From positions 434,001-498,000 of the forward strand of contig BLAL01000048.1 of NCBI GenBank assembly GCA_015698045.1: a stretch of 64,000 nucleotides of DNA, given 5' to 3'. Shown in pieces: positions 20,977 to 33,278 of this stretch (its first letter is position 1; each line of letters opens with the position of its first letter). The translations under genes were made by a program, and so were the position numbers. Origin of the DNA: Rhizophagus clarus. Taxonomy: Eukaryota > Glomeromycota > Glomeromycetes > Glomerales > Glomeraceae. The notes beneath the pieces are model-generated. The model was not told where the DNA came from. It ran no database searches and worked only from the letters and a program-made list of their open reading frames with translations.

Positions 20977-22447
20977 TTGAATAAGAGAGCGATCGCATAT
21001 TATGTTCTTCAAGAATATGATAAAGCTTTACTAGATCTTAATAAAGTTATACAATTGGATCCACAAAATAGTTTACCTTATTATTATAAGGGTTTAATAC
21101 ATTATGCAATAGGAAATGCTAATGACGCACTGTTAGCTTTTATAAAGTGCATAGAATTATATTTTAATGATGATTTTGCAAAAGTTCAATTGTATTATTC
21201 GAAGTATTTACCAAAGAATAATAGTTCTAAAGATTTGGATCATAGTATTGTCACAAAGATCAATCAAATTGCAGATGTCTATCAAAATAATTTATTATAT
21301 ATGAGATGCAAAGTATATATTAAATTAGAAAAATACTTGGAGGCGAAATTAGATTTAGATAAATTATTAATGCTAAATGAGAAAGATATTCCAATTGCTT
21401 GTTTGTTGCGAGAATATTCGAATTTTTGTTCATATTTATTTAAAATTTATAAAATAAATGATACTGAATTTAATGAAATTGGAATTGTAAATAAATTTAG
21501 TAAACTTTTATATAAAGGTGAGAAATATGTTTTCGTTAGATTAAATAAAAACTTAATACTAATTTATGAAATTTTTTTTTACAGTATTTAACGTTTATTT
21601 TGTTTCAAATCTTACGACTTTAAATAATGAACTTTATATTGAAGAGAGTAATTTAAACAGGTAAGATTTCTTTATAACAAAATGATATTGAAAAATTAGT
21701 ATGAAATTAAATTTTTTTCCCTCAAAAAATCTTAAGCTTGTCTGAAAAAGTATTATGTTTCAAAAATGAAGCATATCGTTTGAATTTGCCTAAATTAATA
21801 AATGATTTCACGAAAGATTTTCATTATGTCATTTGGAAAATAAATGTTAAAAAGATATTATTTAAAGATTGTTTTGTGAGTTTTTTAATTGTGGAAGGAA
21901 AAAAAGTAAGTTAAAGTAACAATTAAAAATTTTCATAGTTCATTATTTCATTTTAACTATAATATTTATTATTTTAACTACAGGATTCAAATGTGATTTA
22001 CTCACAAAAAGAATACCTACTAAATTATGATGACTTGTTAAAACTTGAAGGATCAAGTTGGATTGAATGTACATTACCAATTAAAGTGAATTATTATCAA
22101 TGGATACAACTTTCAATTGAAGTAAATAAAGGTTCTATTGATATGGTATGCTTTTCATCCGTTGTACCTTTAACTTTCGTTTATATTACATTTATTTTGG
22201 TTGATTTTTTTTTTTTTTTAATATAATTTAGCTAAAACTATAATTTTTTTTTTTTAATTTATAGCAAATAGATTATGTACGATTTAAAAAGTCGTTTTCA
22301 AATCAAATTTATTTTCTTAAAACAGATCATCTCTTACCAATTCATGAATTACTTCCAACTGTTCCAGAGGTTTTTAGGGATAAATATTTTTCGAAGAAAG
22401 AAATGGAAAATTTGCTTGAATTGAATGCCATATTAAATAACTTATAA
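20977..22447 (+). pseudogene. TPR-repeat protein gene lacking its start
   Basis: Exons 20977-21517, 21585-21660, 21737-21905, 21984-22145 and 22265-22447 join in one open frame of about 376 residues ending in TAA at 22445-22447. TPR units are visible at the start ('YVLQEYDKALLDLNKVIQL', 'YYYKGLIHYAIGNANDALLA') and further on ('MRCKVYIKLEKYLEAKLDLD'). TPRs are protein-binding helical hairpins. The C-terminal 200 residues form a W/Y-rich beta-like domain that I do not recognise. No ATG precedes the first TPR; a dispersed repeat ends about 10 bp upstream, so the gene looks 5'-truncated. All four introns have GT and AG ends. An undetected upstream exon beyond the repeat would change this view. 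Confidence 0.7.
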
Positions 22448-22822
22448 CTGACAATATTAACATAATTTTGTATTTATTTATTTATTTATTTTATATCTAC
22501 ATAATAAAATCACTAATATAAATTATTTAAAGTATATCATAATGGTCCTCAATACACTCATTATAAAACATTCAACTTTTTATAATTAAATAATCCAATC
22601 CTAAATCAATTATTATTTATGAAATCAATTACTACAAATTGATTTTGTTCGTGTAATTTAAGAAAATCGATGATTTCAATAATAATTATACATAACTAGC
22701 CGTTAAACTCGTTGTTCCGCAATTTTGCTCTGCAACGTCACATAAACATACACGTGATGTTATTGGTACGACGGTTAAGTCTAAAGTCTATAAACGTGAT
22801 TTTTTATGCAGTTTACTCTATA
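22448..22822. other. Intergenic, no gene seen
   Basis: AT-rich spacer between the TPR gene and a MITE, with no coding frame. It includes a CACGTGAT palindrome at 22751. Confidence 0.5.
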
Positions 22823-23331
22823 TAACGCTCCGCATGAGCTGGCTCGAGTCGAGCTACAGTCTAACTCAGCTCAGCTCACTTTAGCTCGAGCTGGCTCGAG
22901 CTTTATAATCGGAAAAACGGTTCGCAACGTTTTTCATTAAAACAATTAAAAAAAACCGTTGCGAACCGTTTTTTTTTAATTAAAATGATACTGAAAACCA
23001 TTTTCGCAACATTATTCATTAAAACAATTAAGAAAACGTTGCGAACCTTTTTTTTTAATCAAAATAATATTGAAAAATGTTTGCAACGTTTTCACTAAAA
23101 CAATTAAAAAAACTGTTGCGAAATGTTTAATTATTAAAAATATGATAGATCGAGCTGGCTTGCGAGACAGCTTGAGCTTTTCGAGCCGAGCCCTATTACC
23201 AGTTCGGCTTGGCTCGCCAAGCTCAATAACTGGCTCGCGAGCCATCAAGTCATTTTAAACGTGGCTCAGCTTGGCTTAGCTTGAAAAGTTCAACCTAGCT
23301 CGCGAGCCGGCTCGACTCATGCGGAGCTTTA
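22823..23331. mobile_element. MITE, hAT-like, 509 bp
   Basis: Ends are TAACGCTCCGCATGAG and, reversed, TAAAGCTCCGCATGAG (15 of 16 identical). Flanks are ACTCTATA (22815-22822) and ACTCTATG (23332-23339), an 8-bp duplication with one mismatch. Both arms are rich in GAGC/GCTC motifs. The middle has three to four diverged copies of a unit around CGCAACG...TTAAAACAATTAA...CGTTGCG. There is no transposase. Confidence 0.8.
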
Positions 23332-23880
23332 ACTCTATGTTACGGTTTATACTACATCTGTTATATTTGTTTATACTATTACTATTTATAACATAGTTCA
23401 AAAACATAAAGTTTTTATAATGGTTCCAATTTACTGGTTTATAATTTATAATTACGGCGATTTTATATAAACGTTACAGGTACACAGGTATAAATTATAG
23501 TCTAAACGTTACGGGTACATAAATATAAATAAGTAATCTAAACATTACGGTAACACAGGAAAACAATTATTATATAGTAGATAGATAGATATAGTAGATA
23601 GGTTATAATATTTGAATATTTTGCTTTTTTATTAACAGATTGACATAAATTTCTTCTAATTTTTAATATATACAGTAAGTATTATTTCTGAAATTATTAA
23701 TTTGAATACTGTACTTCATTATTTTCACTTTCTAACGATAATTCAAAATTCACGTGTTCATAATTCTTGACATTGTTATAATAATTTATTTATTTTTTTT
23801 TTTTTTTTGTTGCTCCTCTTCAGGATTTTGTGAAGGTCAAATTTAAGTAAATTCAATAACTTTCAAATAATGTGAATTTT
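23332..23880. other. Intergenic with short degenerate repeats
   Basis: Three loose copies of a unit AAACGTTACGGGTACA lie at about 23472-23560, followed by a small AGAT simple repeat near 23578. No gene is seen. Confidence 0.45.
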
Positions 23881-23983
23881 AAATCCAATAATATATACAT
23901 CATCCTTTTTTCCTTTTGTGTTAAAAGTAATGGAATATTTAAATTATCTAATGATTCGAGTATTTTATTATCATCTTTAGCTT
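23872..23983 (-). pseudogene. Relic exon of unnamed family, copy A
   Basis: After an acceptor-like TGCAG on the minus strand, a frame reads 'ILESLDNLNIPLLLTQKEK' and runs on to a stop near 23872. It aligns at DNA level with the end of the copy at 24510-24715. No domain is recognised. Confidence 0.4.
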
Positions 23984-24509
23984 CATTACCTGCACACATA
24001 ATGTTGGCCAAAATCACGTGAGGTGGAAAATTTTGTGGAGTTATTGGATGTACAGTACTACTTTTCTACATTTATAAAGTGATTCAGACTCTCTGGTTTG
24101 CCTCCATTTTTATAATATTACGCAGTAATTAAAAATTATAATGGACGGTTCGCCCAAACCTAGAATATACACTTTTATCAGTACAGTTGAGAGGATTTTT
24201 TTCAGAAAAGTATGATTTTAACCATACATACAAACAAAAAGAGCATACTATATTGAGAATTGATACACCGTAAAATTTGCGATACAGTTTGTATATAACG
24301 ACTGATGTTATATTCATAATGTCATTGTGACTTTGTGTCACAGTCATTATATATTTTGTCAGTTTACTAAGATGTCATTATGACGAGCGGCATTTGTAAT
24401 CCAAATTACTATTGATTCAAATACTCGATAATCTTAACATAATCTTAATTCTCTAATATTTTACAATTATAAATATTTATTTTTTAATTTTTTTTTTTTT
24501 GTTAAAAGA

Positions 24510-24715
24510 ATTAAATATCTAATTTATCTAATGATTCAACATCAGATAAAGAGTAAAAGAGAAACTTGGTAAATATTTCTAAAATACCACCTATTTTTCG
24601 CGAGAATAGATGTCTGTATTCATTAGATATTACGTCTTGTAAAGCTTTCAATGGTTCCATAATCTTAAGAGCTTCATCTATCCATAATGTTTTTCTCTCT
24701 AAATAATGGAAGGTT
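24510..24715 (-). pseudogene. Relic exon of unnamed family, copy B
   Basis: A minus-strand frame of about 65 residues reads 'LWIDEALKIMEPLKALQDV', then 'RKIGGILEIFTKFLFYSL' and ends 'ESLDKLDI'. It resembles the relic at 9262-9505 in its first half and copy A (23872-23983) in its last. It looks like one exon of a family with helical, leucine-rich sequence; the function is unknown. Confidence 0.45.
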
Positions 24716-27170
24716 TATTAAACTACATTCTATATACAGTGCAGTACATATACGTTTAAAAAATATATTCTGTAAACTGATTATACCATTCAGCTAACCC
24801 TTACAAATTAAGATCATTACAAAAGTTACAAAATAACTATCAACTATTACATTTTTGTTATACTTTTGATATCTTATCTCTCATTCTGTAAAACAAATTA
24901 ATTTTAAGAAAAATTAGTTTTTTTTTAGAATATTTCAGTATCTAAAGGCCATAAAAGATAAAATTTAGTTTGTTAAATTCCTCTTACCAATGTGCATTTA
25001 ATGGTAGAAATTTTATAACTCCAAAATTAATAAATAACTAGCTATTTCTTTTTTATTTAATAATTACAAAATGATTAACTATAGTTTATTATAATAATCT
25101 CATTAAAACCTATTAAATGGTACTAAAATCATATTTCTAGTATCGATAGATAGCAAAACATATTGATTTAAAAAGTATTATCTAATTATAATAGTTCATT
25201 GCTTATTTTTCCTGAAAATTTATTAATTAATTAGATTTTTTTTTAAATTAGCTAATATATGTCACTGCCCTTATTAGCCAATGCAAGGATAATAATAATG
25301 TTCCATTTTTGAAAGTAGTGTATTAAAAAAATAATATTTTGTATTAAAATTTATAGTATCTCTTATGCAAAAAAAAATAATGAATATCGTTAAGAATGAT
25401 CCTAATGATTTCATCAACAATACCGTTAAGATAATGATCAGTTCAGTTAGATATTATCAAAATATCACTTTAATATAATCCTAATATTAATAAGAATAAT
25501 GATATTGTAAAAATATCAAAATGATATTAAAACAATAGGAGGTATTACACGATCAATAAATCATTTGATCTTTTTATTAACAAAATTTACATAATATACT
25601 GCACAAATCATTAATTCTTTTTTTTTTATTTTGCTCTTGATGCAACAAAAATATATTATTAGTCGACTTTTTCTATTTTTTTCTTCAATACATGCATTAA
25701 TGCTTCAGGATATAGTTTAATCAATTATTACCTGATCATAACCATATTTGATGTTTATTTCCACGGAGAATGATATTAAGAAGGTTCTTTACAAATTTTA
25801 TTTGACCTGATACAGGTAATGTCGGCCGGCATTAAGGAATTAAGCATGTGACAAACAATGTGTGGCAAATAGGATTTTACAAACCAAAAAAAACAGCCCC
25901 ATAAATAAATAATTAAAAGTGAAGCGGAAAGTATGACATGGGTGATAAATAAACAGGTCATGACTGTAGTATAGTGCGTCAAAAATTTAAATTATACTAA
26001 CATAGTGTTATTATATAATATACAGGCAGTATACATGTACTGTACGATAAAAATCACACATGTATACAAAGCAAAAATTCTGCATTCATACTAATTCACA
26101 AAATCATACTACAGTATACTAATTTTCTGCATACTCCAAATTTTAATTATAAAAAAATTCTGTATATTGACACACTATAAATATGTTGCTATAATAAAAA
26201 AGTTCATATGTCATTGTAATGAGAGGCACTTGCATATATGATTTTGCGCATAAAAAGTATTTAGGAAACACAATATAAAAAAAGCTTTAAATTTATTAGT
26301 TTTGAATATTTTAATAATAGCATCCATTATTGCCAAATATACAGTATTTAACCTTTCAAACCATTACGTCATATGAGCGGGTTTGGTTCATCTACAATAT
26401 CACGTGTTATTGCTAAGCCACCCTAATTAAAAATCGCTCAAAAAATCCTCCACTATGGTAGAATAAAAATAAAAAGTGTTGAAAAAGCAAATTTTGGTTT
26501 CTTTGAATGTTTATCTCTAAAAATATCTTTTTACATAGGAAACTAGAAAAGAAAAAAAAGAGGTTAGAACAATTTTTTTTTAAGAAAAAAAAAAATGATA
26601 AAAAAGAAAGAAATAGAAATAGAAAAAACAGCTAAAAAATAAAAAAAACCTATTTACTATAATTATTCATACAACTTATAAAATGACCTACCATAAGTTA
26701 GATGGGTTGTTAACTATATTAGATGGGTTAAACCGGGTTTTTATATTAAGTGTTTTTTTGTTTTAACGTGAAGTGAAATCAAAAAAAATTTTCAATTGAT
26801 CTGCAATTCACCTGATATTCCGTATATGCTGATCAATTTGATACTACATAAAAAATATTTATCGTAGTGTAAAAAACAGATGCTAAAGTTTTCCTATTCA
26901 GTAATCTGTTGTGCCATTTAATTTGGTGGTACAATTTTTTTTTTTATATTTTTTAGAATAATATAACCCATAAAGTTCCAGGCTCCCAGCTGAATGATTA
27001 TCAAAACACTTGCCAGGTACTAGAAAACTTTGCTTGCGAATTTATATCTTAGATTCATAGATTTAGGAGTAAGAATAATGAATCCAAATCTTAAATCTAA
27101 TATAGAGTATATCATCCACCAGCCCTTACGAACAGATGGTTATTATATAAAACAAAATTTGTGCATGTTA
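24716..27170. other. Intergenic, AT-rich; GGCCGGCATTA repeat copy 2 at 25822-25885
   Basis: No gene is supported. It contains the second copy of the GGCCGGCATTA repeat. A short minus-strand frame near 25660-25720 ('YPEALMHVLKKKIEKVD') could be a last exon but has no partner. Confidence 0.45.
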
Positions 27171-27450
27171 CAGTACACAAAAAAAAGAATATAAGAATAT
27201 AAACAAATAAACATCGAACATCAAATCTCCCTTATATAGATATATTCTACAAATATTTCGTAATTAATACAGATAATCTTTTTTTCTATACATATAAATA
27301 TGAACAAACCTGTTATCAAAAAAAAAAAAAAAATATTTAAAAAGTAATCTGATTTATGTTATTATACACAAAAAAAAACAAACATTGAATATCAAATTAT
27401 CTCTCTTATAGATATTTCCTACAAATATTTCATAATAATCTTTTTCCGCA
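27171..27450 (+). repeat. Imperfect tandem duplication, about 90-130 bp
   Basis: 'ACAAAAAAAA', 'CAAACATYGAAYATCAAAT', 'CTTATAGATAT', 'CTACAAATATTTC' and 'AATCTTTTT' occur in this order at about 27178-27290 and again at 27366-27445. Confidence 0.5.
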
Positions 27451-28441
27451 CTAATAATTAACCGTTAGAAATATAAAATAAGAATATTCTCTCTAATGTC
27501 AGTGAGCAAAATATACTGTATTACTTTCACAGCTTTACCCAAAATTCAACAAAAGAAATCGCTGCTGAGTGCTGAGTGATGAAGGTCCATCGAAATCATC
27601 TATTTAAAAATTAAAGCTTTTGCATGTCCCACTAAACATAAAAATTGAAACCAATATCGAAGAATTCAAAAGTTCCCATTTAAGAGGTAAATTTATTGTT
27701 ACAATGGTTAGTATACGGTACTTAATTCATTTTTGAAAAAAAAATTATTTCTAAAATAAAAGTTCATGCTAAAATACTACTATACACAACATACAACTAA
27801 ATTAATAAAGTAAACACTACTTTCATCAAACCTATCACAATGGTGAATCTTGACTTGACACGATGTCAAATGTAAGTATAAACGTTATAGTAATAGGACA
27901 AACTACAAAGTGCCAATAGTGAGTCGATTCTCGATTTTCTTGTGGAAGAAAGTCTGAACCAAAAGACTTTCAGTTATGAATGAGACATACTGTAATCCTA
28001 TTTGGCCAATAAGATAAACTCTTAACCAAATCTTTAGGTCTACAACAGCGATTTTAATGGGCCTATTTCATTATGTTCAAAAAGAAGTCATATTAAATTT
28101 TCGCAAGTATCTCCAACCAGGCAAACTTGAAATTATACATTAGCAACCACATTATGACAAAACCCATTTTCTATTATGAACCGAAATGAAATATTTAACG
28201 AAACTACTAATGATTAATCTTCGTCTTTTCTTTAAAAAAGTTTTCCTCTATAACTTTTCGTTATAATTTTATAATCTTTATCTTTTTTCATAGTTTCATA
28301 TAGTTTTTCTATCTTATACTTTTATTACATAAAAAAATGTATTTGCATTCATTTTCTTTATAATAAAATAAACTACTAATCAAACTAAAATATAATAACT
28401 TAATGTTAATAAATAAAATAAAATAAAATAACCAGGTAATT
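27451..28441. other. Intergenic, no gene seen
   Basis: AT-rich, no supported frame. Just before the MITE at 28442 is an AAATAAAAT simple repeat. Confidence 0.45.
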
Positions 28442-28790
28442 TAGTGTTACGATCCGGATGAATCCGTGATCCGTTAATCCGACCCGTAGTAATCCGGATA
28501 TTCGTAATGAATCCGCGGATTGCGTCCGTTATGATCCGAATATCCGCCGGATGCATCCGGATGTATCGGATGGTAGATATTTATCCGGATGATTCGGATT
28601 ATAATGTTCAATCCGGATCATAACTGATAACCTTTTTAATCCGGATCGTGGCCCGCTTAATCCGGATCGGGACACCTTTTTTTGTTATGAATCCAGAAAA
28701 AATGAATATTTATATATGTAACGGATCATCCGGATTCATCCAGATGAGTAACGGATCGGATAAATCCGCGGATGACGGATCGTAACTCTA
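28442..28790. mobile_element. MITE with ATCCGGAT repeats, hAT-like, 349 bp
   Basis: Ends are TAGTGTTACGATCCG and, reversed, TAGAGTTACGATCCG (14 of 15 identical). CCAGGTA flanks both ends, an imperfect target duplication offset by two bases on the left. The interior is almost entirely made of ATCCGGAT, ATCCG and CGGAT blocks in both orientations. TAGWG ends and the same kind of ATCCGGAT motif occur at the hAT element 5004-7839, so the two could share a transposase family. Confidence 0.75.
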
Positions 28791-31700
28791 CCAGGTACCA
28801 ATCTCTTTTTTTACATCATAAAACTCATCAATAAATGAAAAAAAACTGCAATGATGCGTCAAATCGTGCCCATATGATTCGACGACAAGAATTGCGTCGT
28901 CACACTTTTTAACCAATTAAAATACAACAACCTATTCACGTGATCGTAAACCATTTTCCCGTTGAGTCATCCCATTTTTTACATTCTACCGTGGGTGCTA
29001 GAAAAAAACCTACTGGCTAGTTTACCATAATAGTTTAATTATTATCTCAACACATGACACAACATATTTGTAAATCAAGAATCAAATTGAGTTTTTAATT
29101 ATCGTTATTATTCTTTGACTTAATTGATATTTTATAATTTAGATATTTGTTATTATTTTTTCATTATTCCCTGAAATAATAGCTACGAATTCAACGCAAA
29201 AGTATTATTTAATTATTTGTTTCTTTGATTAATCATTTATGTGAAACAATAATCATTTGCACGAGTTTATCGCACCAGTTAGTTTGACATCTCATATTTT
29301 TTTTTTTTTTTTTGATTATTAAAACAAGCTATACGTGTGATTTATAATCTATCAACATATGAACTTTCTTATGGCGCAATAATTGTTTCATATGATTTGA
29401 GGTAACTACCGGTTACAAGATAGAGAACAGACAAATGCGATGGGCAATATTATATTATTTCTTAAACAAAATAAAAGCCATGTTAAATGAAGGTAATTAT
29501 CATATTCATAGTATTCATTACATATATGGTGAAACCACCACTTGCAAGATTACTAATTCATCAAGATAATACTATCCTTATCTTGTTTTTTTCATGACTA
29601 TTTCAACTAAAAAACTTCAAGATCATCAAAATCTAAAGGATTCTATAAATTGGCTATTTCACAAAAAAGAAAGTGTTAAATAATTAAAGCTCTCCAAGAA
29701 GTAAAAGGTTGATATTAGTCAGTTTTAGCTGTAAGTGCTCAACAATTCACATAATGATCCACTATCGTTATCCATCATCATTTGCTTACTTTTATCATTT
29801 TTTTTAGCATAAATCCCATTTTAATTGTGTGTAAACCGTCAGAAAAAATTGAAACCTTGTCAAACTCATTTAATAGACTTGGATCAAATTAATATTGTTA
29901 AATTGCAAAGGTTTTATAATTGAATTGATAAAGTGGACTCAAAACTTCGTATGTGTGTAATTAATTATTTTCATTTCTTATGCCAAATTGTAAATTTATT
30001 GATCATATATACACGAAAATCAATTTACAGAAAAAAAATGTGGAATCATGGTTGATATGACTGCACGTCCGTTAGAGCTTCCTCTATAACGTTCTCGTGT
30101 CCTCGCAAAAAGGAAGAAGACAACAGAATGAAAATATAAACGTCAACGAACTTATCAAATCTATGCTAATTCTTCAGACGTCGCAAAACCAAATAAAAAG
30201 ACATTATATACAATATAATTAAGGATTCAAGTAGAAATTCAATTGAATCGACTGATAATATAATCAACGAAATATAATGGCGAATATATAATTAAGGTTT
30301 TACTGGACAGATTATACCGCTAAGGCTCAGACTGGACTTGATCTTCAATTTCTATCGCTTTTCCCAATCTCGTTCTGCTACTTTGAATCACTAATGGATG
30401 CATTTAAGAATGGAATTTTGTCGGCTAATGCTTTCTGCCTGTAATACAAAAAAGTGTCAAATACAGGACTCGAAAGACTTCAAATGAGTAAATTGGCTTA
30501 AACTATGATACAACGAGTTTCACCGAACAACATGATTGTAATGTTTCATAATACAGAAAGGCTCCAACAATAGATCCTGACTTTCTCTCCAATTCATAGG
30601 TTCATGAAAGGCATGCGAGGAGATTTGACAAAAAATTACATGTAAATACTGGGTTGAGAGCTTGAAGGATATTTTGTGCAGGTTCAAAAGTTACTTTGTA
30701 AAATGGCAAAGTTACCAAGATTTCGAAAATTGTTATTGGAGATTATGTATGTTGCGGCTTTGTAGCAAATCTTCGTTGAAGGTTTGCTCATGTTGACTAC
30801 GATACAGTGACAATTAATTATATATAAGGGAACCTTTTACGTTACTCTTTACCATCACATTTTCGTGACCGATTTTTCAAAAGTTTTATTATCAAATAAA
30901 AATACAATTTTTTATTTCTAACGAGAGATTGGTTCCCATTACTTTAACTCGTATAACGAAAATTTTAAATTTGTAACTAACTAAAAATTTAAATTTTTAG
31001 ATAAATAAAATATTGAGATCAGATCTAATTACCCTTTATTTTCATTAATAAGGAATAAAAAAAAGGTTATTATAGTTCATTGACTCAAAGTGGAACTATT
31101 TTATTGATGAGGTTCTTTGTTCGTATATACTTCTGCACTCCCTCATCAGGACATAATCTTGTCTTTGCACCATTAAAAATCTAGCACAAAAATTTTACTT
31201 TTTAGTAATCTAAATAGAGAGATTCGTCCTTCTTAGATAGATGTCACAGAATTCCTTTACTAATTAAACGTTCCTCAACCATTTTAAAGATATTACCTTT
31301 GAAGATTGTCTGGAGAAATGTTCATAGATTTTTATTCCGATCCTAATTAAAGATGTGAATTTATTGCTGTTATTTTTATCAAATATTTTTAAACTGAATA
31401 AAATTTTAACAATAAGACATCATTACCGTAGTCTCCGATATTTCAATTTATAAAGCAATGCAAAATCGATTCTTCCTCATTTTGATTTAACTTTCTCATT
31501 AAAGAAAAAATAAAAAATTTTTGCATGTTGGCATGATTAATTTGCTATTAAATTAGGATCTATCTAAACTTTTTTAAGTCATATTTTAATTAAAGTTTAT
31601 TCCCAAAGAAAATTTAAAATAGTGGTTGTCGAAGTGAAACTAGCGTCAATATAACGAATCGCTAAAATTTGACAAAATGGACGAAATGGTAAAACCTAAA

Positions 31701-32235
31701 TATGGAAAGAATTTATTTATGTAATATGATATAACAATTGTAATGAATTTTAATACGTTACATTTACTATTATATAGCGTGATCCTACTCGAATTAATTT
31801 GTATTACATGTACTTGATGATGTAGATTTAAGATAGTATTCAATTCTTTGAATCTGAATCACTGACATTGATTCAATCAGTTTAAAACCATTTAAGACAT
31901 CCTGCCTCAATGGTTATGATAGAAAACATCTTTATTATCTTTATTGCAAGAGAAACTAAAGACATTTCATCTGATTCTTCATATATTAAGCAAATGATAT
32001 TCAGATTTGAATCATACAATCATAATCTAAATTGTAATAGAGGATCATTTCATTTGAATCGTCTCAATTAAAATAACATCAATTAGAATATTTTCTCCAT
32101 TTCCATGTGCTTGCCAGTATTTAATTGTAGTATGATATGTAACTTTGGAAAAGTTTTATTATTTTAATCCATATCCTAAAGTTAAATAATAATTAATTAG
32201 TAATTAGATATATTTTTGATGTAAATAATATGAAA
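28791..32235. other. Long intergenic stretch, no gene supported
   Basis: Mostly AT-rich. The part at about 30040-30800 is less AT-rich and may be an old decayed transposon (a broken frame reads 'RSRVLAKRKKTTE', then 'KRQRTYQIYANSSDVA'), but no family was recognised. Nothing else could be supported. Confidence 0.4.
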
Positions 32236-32827
32236 TTAACTAGTAAAATGGTTTGAATTAAGTAATCTTTCAGAATTCTCACAAATTTTTTTAATCCAAT
32301 TATTCCGTAAATCTGTAAAAGCGTTATTTTGATAAACCTTTTCAAGAATTTCAATAGAATTTGCTTGTATATATCCATCTCTATCCTTAATCAAATATTC
32401 CTGAATATAGTTGATTAAGATTTGAATATTAATCTCATCTACTGATATCAAAAGTCTCAAAATATCATGTCACCTAGTTGATCTAAATCAATCTTTCCAC
32501 AATAAATAAATCTGAAATTTTGATAAATGAGAAATTATTAGCATTTCGTAAAAATGTATGATTATTCATATACAAATAACTTTTACCTACCTTAAAATCA
32601 TATTAAATGATTGATAAGAAACTGTGGGTAAATGTTTCATTCCTTCTATCAAACGATTCCGCAGAGAATTTCGTACAAAAATGTTGAGACCTTGTACGTA
32701 ATACTAATGAATGTGCATGAATTTCTCTATCATCATTTCCAGCATAAATAATAACATCATATCCTTCATTAGAATTAAATAATTTTTCATAATCATTAGC
32801 AACATCTTGAGGACATTCAAAAGGCAT
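32236..32827 (-). pseudogene. BTB/POZ-domain protein gene with two frameshifts
   Basis: Exon 1 starts MPFECPQDVANDYEKLF (ATG at 32827) and has the BTB core 'YDVIIYAG...EIHAHSLVLRTRSQHF'. BTB domains dimerise and often recruit Cullin-3 ligases. Near 32645 the frame shifts by one base and goes on as 'MKHLPTVSYQSFNMILR' up to a GTAGGT donor. Exon 2, after TTTCAG near 32515, reads 'FIYCGKIDLDQLGDM', shifts again by extra T bases near 32458, then reads 'LLISVDEINIQILI' and a BACK-like helical segment to the stop at 32236. Both shifts and the short C-terminus (no Kelch or TLDc domain, which usually follows in this fungal family) say that it is dead or misassembled. Confidence 0.7.
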
Positions 32828-33278
32828 TTTTTAGTAAAGTTTGAATTGAATTAAATTTGAAAAATATTTGATGTAGGGGCGTAACACAATTTTATAAAAG
32901 TGACAGTTACACAAATTTTTGATTACACAATGTACAATCACATGGTAATTACATGTATACCTCCTAAAATTGATCAAATCACGAGTTTGCTCCTTCCTTT
33001 AATACTAGACATTCTGCGGGATTTAATGTCTATTAACTTATTTAAGATAAGAGGAGGCCGAATTGTTTGTTCTATTTTATTTTTATTAATAATGAATGTA
33101 AAATATTGTTGTTTTACTGATTATAGTGACTTTTTTCGTTTTTATTTTCAAAAAATCTGCAAACATAACTTTATTGGTAAATTAGTAAAGAACTAAGTCT
33201 TAACAGTACCGTTAAAAACACTTTTAAAATTAATATATCGAAAACATTTTATTTAACACTTTTAGCAATAAATTTTGA
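32828..33278. other. Upstream region of the BTB gene, no gene seen
   Basis: AT-rich; contains a CACATGGTAATTACATG near-palindrome around 32940. One open frame here looks random in composition. Confidence 0.4.

Noticed and set aside
24129-24347. 72-residue minus-strand frame between two relic exons
   Set aside because: Composition is not protein-like enough and it does not join in frame with either relic; more likely intron or spacer.
32900-33196. 98-residue plus-strand frame
   Set aside because: No ATG at the start, hydrophobic random-looking composition, upstream of the BTB gene on the other strand.
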